A stretch of 64,000 bases of DNA from positions 1,116,001 to 1,180,000 of the forward strand of contig JACKDW010000002.1 in NCBI GenBank assembly GCA_020633295.1, read 5' to 3'. Shown piece by piece: positions 17,684 to 26,847 of this stretch. This stretch comes from Myxococcales bacterium (lineage in GTDB: Bacteria > Myxococcota_A > Polyangia > Nannocystales > Nannocystaceae). The notes under the pieces are model-generated. The model worked only from the letters and a program-made list of their open reading frames with translations, was not told the DNA's origin and did no database searches. Position numbers and translations under genes: made by a program. The stretch's first letter is position 1. Every line of letters begins with the position of its first letter.

Positions 17684-18046
17684 ATGCTCTCCGCGGTGAC
17701 GGATGAGCGCTCCCTCGCGCGCGCCGAGCAGCGCGCGCTCGCGGCCCGTGAGCGCGGGCGCACGCTGGTGTTCGCGATCCTGTTCGTGGTGTTCGTCAGC
17801 GCGCCGATGCTGCTGCTCCCGCTGTGGGTCGGCTGGACGCTCGCGCCGGTGTTCGGCGGGCTGCTGTGGCTGCTGTACCGGGCGACCACGTCGCAGGCGG
17901 CGGTGACCAGGCCGGCGCGCACGGCCGGCGCGGTCGTGTGCCCGAAGTGCGGATCCCAGCAGACGGACGAGGTCGACGCGCTCGACGACGCCGGCGAGCT
18001 GGTGCACGACTGGCGCTGCTTCCAGTGTGATCATCAATGGCGCTGA
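17684..18046 (+). CDS. Small membrane protein with C-terminal zinc ribbon
   Basis: A 120-residue protein without an assigned family. A charged N-terminus (about 25 residues) is followed by two adjacent hydrophobic segments (LVFAILFVVFVSAPMLLLP and WVGWTLAPVFGGLLWLLYRA). The cytoplasmic tail carries two CxxC knuckles (VVCPKCGS and WRCFQCDHQWR), the pattern of a rubredoxin-like or zinc-ribbon fold. ATG 17684 or GTG 17696 may be the start. It is divergent from hisS and convergent with ileS. Its function is unknown; zinc binding is inferred from the cysteine spacing. Confidence 0.75.
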   Translation: MLSAVTDERSLARAEQRALAARERGRTLVFAILFVVFVSAPMLLLPLWVGWTLAPVFGGLLWLLYRATTSQAAVTRPARTAGAVVCPKCGSQQTDEVDALDDAGELVHDWRCFQCDHQWR

Positions 18047-18119
18047 CGCGGCGCTGACGCGGCGCCGACGCGGGTCCTCCTCGCGAGCGCGCGCGAGGAG
18101 GTTGTGGCCGCGCGCGCGC

Positions 18120-21100
18120 CTAGTCGATCACGAGCGCCTTGATCTTCGAGAGCGCGAGCTGCAGGCGGTCGCCGTCGACGCGGTCCTCGGCCGTGTGGAA
18201 GCCCGGGGCGCCGTCGAGCGCCGGGCGCAGCGCGTCCTCGTCGGCCAGCGTCAGCGAGAGCGCCAGGACCTCGCGCTTGATCAGCTCGGCGAGCTCGGGC
18301 TGCTCGAGGGTCGCGCGCAGCTCCCCCTCGGCGAAGGCGAGCAGCGCGATCCGCTGGCTGACGTCGAGGTCGGCCTGCTTGCGCAGGTTCTGGACGCGGT
18401 TGATGAGCTCGCGCGCGAGGCCCTCGCGCCGCAGCGCGTCGGTGATCGTCGTGTCGAGCGCGACCGTGACCGCGCCCTCGCTGGCGACGACCTGACCGCC
18501 CTTGGGCTCGCGCACGAGCAGCAGGTCGTCCTCGCCGAGCGTCTCGCCCTCGACGGTGATGGTCCCCGTCGCGAACAGGGTCTTGAGGGCGGCTTGGTCG
18601 AGGGCCGCGATGGCCGTGGCGACCGTCTTCATGCGCTTGCCGAGCCGGCGCCCGAGGACCTTGAAGTTGGCCTTGGCGCCGAGCGTGACCAGCGAGCTGT
18701 CGTCCTCGGTGAGCGCGAGCTGCTTGACGTTGAGCTCGCCGAGCACGTCGTCTTCGAAGCGCTGCAGGGCCGCGCGCGCGTCGGCGTCGGGCGTGGCGAC
18801 GGTCAGGGTCTGCAGCGGCCTGCGCACGCCGAGGCGCTGCTGCTCGCGCAGGCCCATGGCGAGCGTCACCGTCTGGCGGACCACGGCGACGCTGCGCTCG
18901 AGCTCTTGGTCGCGCAGGCGCTCGTCGGGCGCGGGGTAGGGCATCATGTGCACGCTGTCCTCGCCCTCGCTGGCGAGCCCGGGGTCGACCCACAGGCGCT
19001 GGTGCAGGAACTCGGTGAAGAACGGGATCACCGGCGCCATCGCGCGCGCGAGCGTGACGATCACGCGGTAGAGCGTCGCGTAGGCCTCGTGCTTGTCGGT
19101 CGGGTCCTCGTCGGCGCCGCGCCAGTAGCGACGGCGACCGCGGCGCACGTACCAGTTGTTGAGCTCGTCGCACAGGCGCAGGTAGCAGGGCACCAGCGAC
19201 GAGAGGTTGTAGGCCTCGAACTCGCCGCGCAGCTCGGCGATGAAGCCCTGCACGCGCGAGAGGATCCAGCGGTCGAGCGCGCCGGTCGGCTGGATCTCGA
19301 GGGCCGCGGCGCTCGGCTCCCAGCCGTCCGCGCGCGCGTACGTGACCAGGAAGTTGTAGGCGTTCCAGAGCGGCAGGATCACCGTGCGGACCGTGTCGCG
19401 CACGCACTCGCCCGTGGTGTCGTCGGCCGTCTTGCCGAAGCGCATGGGCTCGGCGCGGACGATCGGGCCGGTGATCAGGTAGGCCCGCAGCGCGTCGGCG
19501 CCGAAGCTGTCGATCACGCCCGCGGGGTCGGGGTAGTTCTTGAGCCGCTTGGACATCTTGCGGCCGTCGGCCGCGAGGATGAGCCCGTTGACGATCACGT
19601 TCTTGAACGCGGGGCGATCGAACAGCGCGGTCGCCAGCACGTGCAGCGTGTAGAACCACCCGCGCGTCTGGTCGAGGCCCTCGGCGATGAAGTCGGCCGG
19701 GAGGTTGCGCTCGACGTACTCCTTCTTCTGGGCGTCGAAGGGGTAGTGGTTCTGGGCGTAGGGCATGCTGCCCGACTCGAACCAGCAGTCGAAGACCTCG
19801 GTCACGCGGCGCATGGTCCCGCCGGCCTTCGACGGCCAGGTGATCGGGTCGATGCTCTCGCGGTGGAGGTCGGTGATCGAGCCCGGCGCGAGCCCGGCGC
19901 GCCGCTCGAGCTCGGCGATCGAGCCCACGCAGAGCATGTCCGAAGGGTCCTTGTCGCAGCGCCAGATCGGCAGCGGCGTGCCCCAGAAGCGGTTGCGGCT
20001 GAGGTTCCAGTCGCGCGCGTTGGCCAGCCAGTTGCCGAAGCGCCCGCTGCCGACGTGGTCGGGGACCCAGCGGATCTTCGTGTTGTGCTCGACCAGGCGC
20101 TCGCGCAGCGGCTCGACCGTCATGAACCACGTCGAGATCGCCATGTACAGCAGCGGCTGATCGGTGCGGTAGCAGTGCGGGTAGGGGTGGAGGATCGTGT
20201 CCTGATCGACGACCTTGTCCTCGGCCTTGAGCCGCTCGATGATCTTCTTGTCGGCGTCCTTCGCGAACAGCCCGGCGAACTCGCCCACGCTGTCGTCGAA
20301 GATCCCGTTGAGGCTCAGCGGCTGGACCAGCGGCAGGCCCTCGCGCTGCCCGGTCTGGAAGTCGTCCTCGCCGAAGGCGGGCGCCTGGTGGACGATCCCG
20401 GTGCCGCTGTCGGTCGTTACGTAGTCGGCCGTGACCACGCGGAAGGCCCAGCGCGAGCCGTCCTCGCGCGCGCGGTAGCGGGCGAAGAACGGCAGCAGCG
20501 GCTCATAGGGTCGACCGACCAGGTCGGCGCCGCGCAGGCGCGCGAGCTCCTCGGTCTCGCCGACGCGCCCGCGCTCCTGGTAGTGGGCGAGCCGCCCGGG
20601 CTCGAGGTACGCGAGCTCGCCGGTGGCGACGACGCGGATCTTGACGTACTCGACCTCGGGGTGGACGGCGAGCGCGAGGTTGCTCGGCAGCGTCCACGGC
20701 GTCGTCGTCCAGGCCCACAGGTACGCGCCGTCCTCGTCCTCGAGCTTGAAGCGGACCGTCAGGCTCGGGTCCTGCCGGCGCTTGTGGCCCTCCTTGCGCG
20801 TCTTCGGGTCTTTCTCCTGGGGGCCCTGGGCGACTTCGAAGTTCGACAGCGGGGTCCCGAGCGCCGGCGAGACCGGCTGCACGCGGTAGCCCTCGTAGAT
20901 CAGCTGCTTGTCCCAGAGCTGGCGAAACGCCCACCAGACGCTCTCCATGAACGTCGGGTCCATGGTCTTGTAGTCATTTTCGAAGTCGACCCAGCGACCC
21001 ATGCGCCGGACCACGCGCTCCCACTCGCCGGTGAAGCGCAGCACGCCGGCGCGACAGGCGGCGTTGAACTTCGGCACGCCGAGCGCCTCGATCTCGAGGC

Positions 21101-21491
21101 GCCCGTGCACGTCGAGCTGGTCCTCGACCAGGCTCTCGATCGGCAGGCCGTGACAGTCCCAGCCGAACCGGCGCTCGACGTTGTAGCCGCGCATGAACCA
21201 GTAGCGCGGCACGATGTCCTTGATGGTCCCGGCGAGCAGGTGGCCGTAGTGCGGGAGGCCCGTGGCGAAGGGGGGGCCGTCGTAGAACGCGAAGTCCTGG
21301 CGCGCGTCCGCTCCGTCCGTGATAATCGCGCGTTCACCGCGAAGGCTGCGGCCCTCGACGTCGCGGCGGGCCCAGAGATCGAGAATCTCGAGCTCGACCG
21401 CGGGGAGATCGAGCTGGGCGGGGGGCGCCTGCAGCGGGTGGCGATCCGCTGCGGGCGATAGCGTCAGGGGCTCCTGCGATTGACCGGCCAT
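18120..21491 (-). CDS. ileS: Isoleucyl-tRNA synthetase, eukaryote-like type (IleRS2)
   Basis: A class I aminoacyl-tRNA synthetase of 1123 residues. The HIGH-type motif reads GLPHYGHLLAGT and the KMSKS-type motif KMSKRLKNYPDP, both in the form found in eukaryotic cytosolic and type 2 bacterial IleRS rather than the E. coli type. The editing (CP1) domain contains TTTPWTLPSNLALAV and DSGTGIVHQAPAFGEDDF. The long C-terminal part (about 830-1123) lacks the zinc cysteines of type 1 enzymes and looks like the type 2 tRNA-binding region. ATG 21491 is preferred; an ATG at 21542 would add 17 residues. It stands alone between a convergent zinc-ribbon gene and a divergent lipoprotein gene. Confidence 0.95.
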   Translation of the reverse strand: MAGQSQEPLTLSPAADRHPLQAPPAQLDLPAVELEILDLWARRDVEGRSLRGERAIITDGADARQDFAFYDGPPFATGLPHYGHLLAGTIKDIVPRYWFMRGYNVERRFGWDCHGLPIESLVEDQLDVHGRLEIEALGVPKFNAACRAGVLRFTGEWERVVRRMGRWVDFENDYKTMDPTFMESVWWAFRQLWDKQLIYEGYRVQPVSPALGTPLSNFEVAQGPQEKDPKTRKEGHKRRQDPSLTVRFKLEDEDGAYLWAWTTTPWTLPSNLALAVHPEVEYVKIRVVATGELAYLEPGRLAHYQERGRVGETEELARLRGADLVGRPYEPLLPFFARYRAREDGSRWAFRVVTADYVTTDSGTGIVHQAPAFGEDDFQTGQREGLPLVQPLSLNGIFDDSVGEFAGLFAKDADKKIIERLKAEDKVVDQDTILHPYPHCYRTDQPLLYMAISTWFMTVEPLRERLVEHNTKIRWVPDHVGSGRFGNWLANARDWNLSRNRFWGTPLPIWRCDKDPSDMLCVGSIAELERRAGLAPGSITDLHRESIDPITWPSKAGGTMRRVTEVFDCWFESGSMPYAQNHYPFDAQKKEYVERNLPADFIAEGLDQTRGWFYTLHVLATALFDRPAFKNVIVNGLILAADGRKMSKRLKNYPDPAGVIDSFGADALRAYLITGPIVRAEPMRFGKTADDTTGECVRDTVRTVILPLWNAYNFLVTYARADGWEPSAAALEIQPTGALDRWILSRVQGFIAELRGEFEAYNLSSLVPCYLRLCDELNNWYVRRGRRRYWRGADEDPTDKHEAYATLYRVIVTLARAMAPVIPFFTEFLHQRLWVDPGLASEGEDSVHMMPYPAPDERLRDQELERSVAVVRQTVTLAMGLREQQRLGVRRPLQTLTVATPDADARAALQRFEDDVLGELNVKQLALTEDDSSLVTLGAKANFKVLGRRLGKRMKTVATAIAALDQAALKTLFATGTITVEGETLGEDDLLLVREPKGGQVVASEGAVTVALDTTITDALRREGLARELINRVQNLRKQADLDVSQRIALLAFAEGELRATLEQPELAELIKREVLALSLTLADEDALRPALDGAPGFHTAEDRVDGDRLQLALSKIKALVID

Positions 21492-21736
21492 GGAGAAAAC
21501 CTCGTCAGCGACGCTCGGGGTGGACCGGGCGCCTGGGGTCAAGCCTTAGCACGCAGGCCATGTAAGGGCCGACGCAAACGCCGACAAGGGCGGACTGGGC
21601 GGATGAGGCCGCGCACACGACCGTGGCGTCGGTCGATCATGGGGCGCGGGCGCGATAATTGTCCGCTCTCCCCGGCGGGGGTATCCTCGCGGTATCCTCG
21701 CAAGGTCGGGTCCGACCGCCTCCTGACGAGACCATC

Positions 21737-22930
21737 ATGAAGCACGTACGGTTCGCAACACTCTCCCTCGGCCTCGCCCTCTCCGTCGTCGGCTCCTACG
21801 CCTGCAGTGACGGTGACGGAGATACCTCCACCGGCGGCCCGGTCTGCCCCGACGGCGACGGCACGCAGAAGCCCTTCCGCGGCGAGTGGAAGACGGTCGT
21901 CGACGCCCCGTTCACGGCCGCCGACATCTCGACGATCTCCATCGGCCGCCTCGAGCAGGAGGAGAACTGGGGCAACAAGGGCGACGTGCTCATCGAGTTC
22001 GACCTGCCCGCGGGGTCGAACAACATCCAGATCGAGACGCGGCCCTACACGCACGCCGAGTGCGAGGCCGACGCCGAGCAGATCTTCGACAACATGTACC
22101 TGTGGGCGGCGACGACCTCGACGCCGACGGTGTTCAAGGACCTCGACGCCGACGAGACCTGCATCGCGCTGAAGGAAGAGCGCGGCGACGTGCTGCCCGA
22201 CCCCGACAACACGGTGGCCTGGCAGGACGGCTGCTACGTCTATCACTACTACGACGGGCAGGCGGCGCCGCAGCGCTCGGGCGCCGACATCCGCGTGCAC
22301 CTGCCGGTCGATTACATGGGCGAGGTCAACGCGATCACCGACGACAACACGGTGGAGGACGACTACCCGCTGCGCGGCGACATCATCGTCAACGGCCTGT
22401 GCAACGGCGGCTCGTTCACGCTGTCGAACGGCGCGGCCGAGATCAAGATGTGCGACAACCTCTCGATCGCGCCGAACTGCTCCCAGGACCAGATCAACAC
22501 CTGCGAGATGATGGGCTGGTCGATCACCTGCGGCTGCGACATCTTCGGTCAGCTCGAGGTCAAGGCGAACCCGGCGACCGGGCCCGACATCACCATCGAC
22601 TTCCCCAACGACCTCTGGATCTACGCGAAGTTCGACAACGAGCAGACGGGCGCCGTCGCGGGCTCGCCGACCTCGTGCGACGCGACCATCGCCAACTGCA
22701 CGGCGGACACCTGCGCCATCGACCAGAGCCCGGAGACGCCGTGGAAGGGCACCGTCACCTACAACTTCCCGGGTGACATGGCGACGCAGGGCGCGGGCTA
22801 CGCGATCTCGACCACCGCGGAGCGCTGCCAGGCGGTCCCCGAGGTCGAGAAGCCCGGCGACTGGATGCAGGGCGTCGCGCCCGAGGGCGATCGCCGCGGC
22901 TTCACGACCCTCTGCACCGGCTGCCTGTAG
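21737..22930 (+). CDS. Putative secreted lipoprotein of unknown function, 397 aa
   Basis: The N-terminus (MKHVRFATLSLGLALSVVG, then SYAC) is a lipoprotein-like signal, with acylation expected on the cysteine near residue 23. The mature protein is acidic, starts with a Asp/Gly/Thr linker (SDGDGDTSTGG), and contains several cysteine pairs in a beta-rich region (CSQDQINTCEMMGWSITCGC, SCDATIANCTADTC, TLCTGCL at the end), suggesting disulfides. No known domain is recognised. The upstream gap contains a duplicated GTATCCTCGC (21679 and 21690) and the inverted GTCGGGTCCGAC. It is transcribed away from ileS. Confidence 0.78.
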   Translation: MKHVRFATLSLGLALSVVGSYACSDGDGDTSTGGPVCPDGDGTQKPFRGEWKTVVDAPFTAADISTISIGRLEQEENWGNKGDVLIEFDLPAGSNNIQIETRPYTHAECEADAEQIFDNMYLWAATTSTPTVFKDLDADETCIALKEERGDVLPDPDNTVAWQDGCYVYHYYDGQAAPQRSGADIRVHLPVDYMGEVNAITDDNTVEDDYPLRGDIIVNGLCNGGSFTLSNGAAEIKMCDNLSIAPNCSQDQINTCEMMGWSITCGCDIFGQLEVKANPATGPDITIDFPNDLWIYAKFDNEQTGAVAGSPTSCDATIANCTADTCAIDQSPETPWKGTVTYNFPGDMATQGAGYAISTTAERCQAVPEVEKPGDWMQGVAPEGDRRGFTTLCTGCL

Positions 22931-23077
22931 CCCCGCGAGCGTACGCTCCCCAAACGGCCATCTCGCGCGCGCGCGGTGGCCGCTTCTGCGTCGACCGTCT
23001 CGCGCACGATCCGTCATACCGACGAGCCCGTCGCCGCAGACCGTGAGCAGGCACTGCGTGGCGCAGTCGTCCTCAGG

Positions 23078-24178
23078 TCACGCGGCGCCGCGCTCGATCA
23101 GCGCGGACACGGCGTGGCGGACCGCGGCCGGCCCGACGACGTACATCAGCTCCTTGTTGCGCAGGTGGCTGACCTTGCCGACGCGCTTCCCCTTCGGGTT
23201 GAAGATCCCGATCTGCGCGCCGACGTAGCGCTTGTAGTCGTGCTCGAGCACGGTGACCTCGCCGTGACGCGCGAGCGTGGCCTCGAGCTCGTCGCGCGAC
23301 AGGAAGCCCTCGTTGCTGAACGAGACGATCAGCGTCTGCACGCGGCCGGCGAGGCCGTCGAGCACGGCGCCCATGGCCGCGGCGATCCTGCGTCGCGAGT
23401 TGAACGGGCTCGCGCGCGCGCGGCAGTCGACGCGCTTGCAGGCGACGCCGTAGGTCTCGGGCTTGTCCCAGCGGACCAGGGTCTCCCAGATGTGGTAGTT
23501 GCCGAGGTACTTGTGCTGGTTGTAGGGCGGGTCGATGTAGGCGATGTCGCCCCGCAGCGTGCGCGCGGCCTCGGCCGCGTCGAGCTGGTGGGCGGCGCCC
23601 TTGCCCGCCGGCGCGCGCGGGAGCACCTCGGGCATGCGCAGCTCGAGGTCGTTGTAGGCGCGCGGCGCCCAGGACTTGAGGTAGGCCATCTGCAGCCCGG
23701 TCGTGGAGTCGACGCGGTCGGCCGCCTCCATCAGCGAGGTCAGGACGACCGCCTCGAGCTCGGGCGACAGCGCGTCGTCCGCGATCGCCTCGCGGATGGC
23801 GTCGACGCGCGCGCCGTTGTGCTCCTGGAAGAAGCGCGCGCGCCGGCAGAAGGTCTCGGTCACATAGCCGGGCTTCGGCGGCAGCTGGTTGTAGCGCTCG
23901 AGCAGCGCGCGCGCGTCGTCCCAGAGGTCCTCGCGGTCGGCTTGCACGTAGCAGCGCGCGAGCACGGCGGCGTAGGCGTTGTGGTCGTTGGCGAGCACCC
24001 GGTAGCCGGCGCGCTTGAGCGCGTGGCCGACGCGAGAGGTCCCGGAGAACAGGTCGATGACGCTCCGGACGCCGCGCGGTCGCCCGTCCTCGGTCAGCGT
24101 CTTGGCCTGGTCGACGGCCTGGATCACCTCGAGGATCCTCGGGATCAGCGTGCGCTTGGAGCCGAGGTACTTGATCAT
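23078..24178 (-). CDS. D12-class N6-adenine DNA methyltransferase, orphan
   Basis: A Dam-like (alpha-class) adenine methyltransferase of 366 residues. The N-terminal SAM site MIKYLGSKRTLIPRI and DLFSGTSRVGHALKRAGY corresponds to the FxGxG motif. The catalytic DPPY motif is IAYIDPPYNQHKYLGNYHI. The C-terminal part holds SFSNEGFLSRDELEATL. The fold and methyl-donor site look complete. No restriction endonuclease gene lies next to it, so it is either a solitary epigenetic methylase or the remnant of a restriction-modification pair. The recognition sequence cannot be read. Its reading direction is opposed to the secreted lipoprotein gene, and its start is 65 bases from the next minus-strand gene. 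Confidence 0.88.
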   Translation of the reverse strand: MIKYLGSKRTLIPRILEVIQAVDQAKTLTEDGRPRGVRSVIDLFSGTSRVGHALKRAGYRVLANDHNAYAAVLARCYVQADREDLWDDARALLERYNQLPPKPGYVTETFCRRARFFQEHNGARVDAIREAIADDALSPELEAVVLTSLMEAADRVDSTTGLQMAYLKSWAPRAYNDLELRMPEVLPRAPAGKGAAHQLDAAEAARTLRGDIAYIDPPYNQHKYLGNYHIWETLVRWDKPETYGVACKRVDCRARASPFNSRRRIAAAMGAVLDGLAGRVQTLIVSFSNEGFLSRDELEATLARHGEVTVLEHDYKRYVGAQIGIFNPKGKRVGKVSHLRNKELMYVVGPAAVRHAVSALIERGAA

Positions 24179-24242
24179 CGCGTCCCCCTCCTACCACACG
24201 GGGAGCGGGAGGGAGACGAGAGGAGCGCCCAGGCCGCGGACG

Positions 24243-24815
24243 TCAGGCGCGGTAGGGGTGCTCGCCGAAGCTGCTCAGGCGACTCTCGACGCACTCCAGC
24301 TCGCGCACGAGCAGGTTGATCGTCGCCCTCGTCGAGCGCACGCCGTCGACGTCGAAGGGCTCGAGCGCGCGGGCGCGGCTGGTGCGGCGGACCGTGGCGC
24401 CCAGGCTCTCCGACGAGCGCAGGAAGCTCTGCGGGTCAAAGCCGATCGCGGCGAGCCGGTGGCGATCGACCTCGTCGAGCGACTCGACCGTGCGGATCCA
24501 GCGAGAGGCGGCCGCCCAGGCGTTGAACACCGCGACGCGGTAGCGGAAGTCGCGGACGCAGCCGAGCGGCACGTCGGGGTCGGTGATCAGCACGCGGGCG
24601 ATCGCGCGGATGCTCTCGACCAGCTTGACGCGCTCGGAGTAGCAGCACTCGAGCAGGCGCGTGAGGCTGGTCGGGAGGTGCTGGGGCAGCGCGGGGCGCG
24701 AGGGCAGGCAGGGGAAGCGCTTCTGCTCGCGCATCAGGCGATATTGACCCCGTAGCCAGAGGACGAGGCGAGCGGAGCCGTAGACGGCGAGCAGGACGAG
24801 GACGATCGCGGACAC
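24243..24815 (-). CDS. Hypothetical protein with one N-terminal membrane helix, 190 aa
   Basis: The protein opens with a single hydrophobic segment (MSAIVLVLLAVYGSARLVLWL), a likely signal anchor. The basic, mostly helical remainder is therefore probably cytoplasmic by the positive-inside rule (RGQYRLMREQKR). It has two neighbouring cysteines (LLECCYSERVK) and ends SSFGEHPYRA. It resembles no family I know. It lies 64 bases upstream of the methyltransferase on the same strand, so the two may share a transcript, but no functional link is evident. Confidence 0.62.
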   Translation of the reverse strand: MSAIVLVLLAVYGSARLVLWLRGQYRLMREQKRFPCLPSRPALPQHLPTSLTRLLECCYSERVKLVESIRAIARVLITDPDVPLGCVRDFRYRVAVFNAWAAASRWIRTVESLDEVDRHRLAAIGFDPQSFLRSSESLGATVRRTSRARALEPFDVDGVRSTRATINLLVRELECVESRLSSFGEHPYRA

Positions 24816-25055
24816 GACGAGCGTGGGCGGACGGCGTACAACCGATCCTCGCTCGAGTATGACAAATCTCCTCGGCGCGCGGGGTCAGCCGGCCGGCGAA
24901 AATCGCGGTGACCGATGGCGTGCGGCCTGCCAGGCCGCGTGACCGCGGCCCGGTCACGCCCGCGCGGCGCGTCCTCGAGAGGTGCGCGCCGGGCACCGAG
25001 ACGTCGCCTGTCGCGGCGTCCCGATTCGCGTGCCGATACGAGTATATTGGCGCCG

Positions 25056-26084
25056 ATGGTCCTCGAGAACACGAGCTTCCTGGACGCGTGCCGTGGGCGC
25101 AGGCCGGCGCGAACGCCGATCTGGATGATGCGCCAAGCGGGCCGCTACCTGCCCGAGTACCGCGAGATTCGCAGCAAGGTCTCGTTCCTGGAGCTGACGA
25201 AGACGCCTGAGCTGTGCGCCGAGGTCACACTCCAGCCCGTCGATCGTCTCGACGTGGACGCCGCCATCCTGTTCTCGGACATCCTGGTGGTGTTCGACGC
25301 GATGGGCGTCGACGTCGAGTTTAATCCCGCGCCGGAGATCGCCCGGCCGGTGCGCACGGCCGCCGATGTCGCGCGTCTGCGCTGGGGCGACCCGCGCGAG
25401 GACGTCGGCTACGTGCTCGACGCGGTGCGGGCTTGCAAGCGCGCGCTCGCGGGTCGCGTGCCGCTGATCGGCTTCTGCGGCGCGCCGTTCACGACGCTGA
25501 GCTACCTCGTCGAGGGCAAGGGCAGCCGCGAGTACCAGCACATCAAGGGCCTGATGTTCAGCGAGCCGGCGCTGTTTCACCAGCTCATGGCGTCGATGAC
25601 CGAGCTGCTTTGCACCTATCTTGGAGGACAGGTTGAAGCGGGCGTCGACGCGCTGCAGGTGTTCGACAGCTGGGCGGGCGCGCTCGCGCCGGTGGACTAC
25701 CGCGAGCACGTGCTGCCGCACATGCGCCGCCTCGTCGACCACGTGCGCGGGCTCGGGGTCCCGCTGATCGTCTTCGTCCGGGGCAACGCGAGCCTCCTGC
25801 GTCAGTCGGCCGAGCTCGGCGCGGACGTGATCGGCGTCGACTGGACGATCGAGCTCGAGCGCGCGATCGCGGAGGTCGGGTCAACGCGGGTCGTGCAGGG
25901 CAACCTCGACCCGCAGATCCTGCTCGGGCCCGAGGCGCTGATCGAGCGGCGCGCTCGCGACGTGCTCGACGCCGGGCGAGCCGCGCGCGCGCACATCTTT
26001 AATCTGGGCCACGGCATCTCGCGCTTCACCGACCCCGGGAAGGCGCGGCTGCTCGTCGACGTCGTGCACGGGTACTCGGGGTGA
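25056..26084 (+). CDS. hemE: Uroporphyrinogen decarboxylase
   Basis: A cytosolic enzyme of heme synthesis that removes four carboxyl groups from uroporphyrinogen III. The 342-residue protein from ATG 25056 carries the signature PIWMMRQAGRYLPEYR near the N-terminus, the catalytic-Asp region AAILFSDILVVFDAMG, GFCGAPFTTLSYLVEGKGSR, and the FNLGHGISRFTDP motif near the C-terminus. The frame is open upstream to 24915, but the canonical N-terminus fixes the start. An AGTATATTGG sequence 10-20 bases upstream is AT-rich for this genome and could be part of a -10 element. The stop overlaps the next gene by four bases (GTGA). Confidence 0.96.
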   Translation: MVLENTSFLDACRGRRPARTPIWMMRQAGRYLPEYREIRSKVSFLELTKTPELCAEVTLQPVDRLDVDAAILFSDILVVFDAMGVDVEFNPAPEIARPVRTAADVARLRWGDPREDVGYVLDAVRACKRALAGRVPLIGFCGAPFTTLSYLVEGKGSREYQHIKGLMFSEPALFHQLMASMTELLCTYLGGQVEAGVDALQVFDSWAGALAPVDYREHVLPHMRRLVDHVRGLGVPLIVFVRGNASLLRQSAELGADVIGVDWTIELERAIAEVGSTRVVQGNLDPQILLGPEALIERRARDVLDAGRAARAHIFNLGHGISRFTDPGKARLLVDVVHGYSG

Positions 26085-26722
26085 GGGGGCGGCGGGCGAA
26101 CGCGCGCGCGCGTCGGCGCCGCTCGGGGCGCCGCAGCGTGACCTGGCCCTTGGTGCTGGTGCTGGGCGGCTGCGCGAGCCGGGCGCCGTCGGCGGCGAGC
26201 GCGACGAGCCCCCCGCCGCGCGAGCCGTTGGTGGAGGAGGGCGCGCCGCTCCCCGACCCGACGCTCGCGCCGACGAACCGCGAGCCCGGCGAGCGGATCG
26301 AGTTGATGATCCCGTTGATCGGCGGGCAGAGCCTCCCGCTCTCGCGGCTGCGCGGGCGCGTGGTCGTGGTCGAGCTGACGGCGACGTGGGTCGAGCGCTG
26401 GCCCGAGACCTACGCGTTCTACAACCGGTTGATCGAGGAGCACGGGCCGGAGCAGCTCGCGGTCGTGCTCGTCGCCCTCGACAACGAGCGCTCCTCGCTC
26501 AGCCCGGAGCCCGGGACGCGCGGGCCGGGGTTCGAGCTCGCCTGGGATCCGCAGGGGGCCCTGGCGGCGCGCTTGCAAGCGGCGGCGCTGCCCACGGTGA
26601 TCGTGCTCGACCGCGAGGGCGTGATGGTGCACGCCCAAGGGGGGGGGCCCGCGGGCGCGACCGAGATCCTCGAGGGCCGCGTGCGCGACGTCGTGCGCGC
26701 GAGCGGACAGCCGTCACCCTGA
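26081..26722 (+). CDS. Thioredoxin-fold lipoprotein without redox cysteines
   Basis: A 213-residue exported protein whose GTG start overlaps the hemE stop. A very Arg-rich n-region is followed by WPLVLVLGGC, a good lipobox, so it is probably an envelope lipoprotein. The C-terminal 140 residues resemble a TlpA/AhpC-like thioredoxin fold: LRGRVVVVELTATW, then the cis-Pro segment AALPTVIVLDREG. At the position where WCxxC is expected the sequence is WVERWPE, so both catalytic cysteines are missing. It is unlikely to be a thiol oxidoreductase and may bind a ligand or partner. Coupling to hemE hints at, but does not prove, a link to heme or cytochrome handling. Confidence 0.75.
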   Translation: MRGRRANARARRRRSGRRSVTWPLVLVLGGCASRAPSAASATSPPPREPLVEEGAPLPDPTLAPTNREPGERIELMIPLIGGQSLPLSRLRGRVVVVELTATWVERWPETYAFYNRLIEEHGPEQLAVVLVALDNERSSLSPEPGTRGPGFELAWDPQGALAARLQAAALPTVIVLDREGVMVHAQGGGPAGATEILEGRVRDVVRASGQPSP

Positions 26723-26847
26723 GCGCCGGAGCGGGGCCGTGGGCGCACTGTACAGGCGCACGGACCCGCGGCATGCTTGCCCGCGTCCGGAGTTGTATCG
26801 CGCCCTGACCCGCGCGGGGTGGGTTCCCCGAGACCCGTCCGCTGGCG

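Noticed and set aside
18027..21461. 1144-codon open frame antisense to ileS
   Set aside because: The composition (Asp/Arg/Val/Leu runs) and absence of motifs show it as the shadow of ileS, which carries clear synthetase motifs on the other strand.
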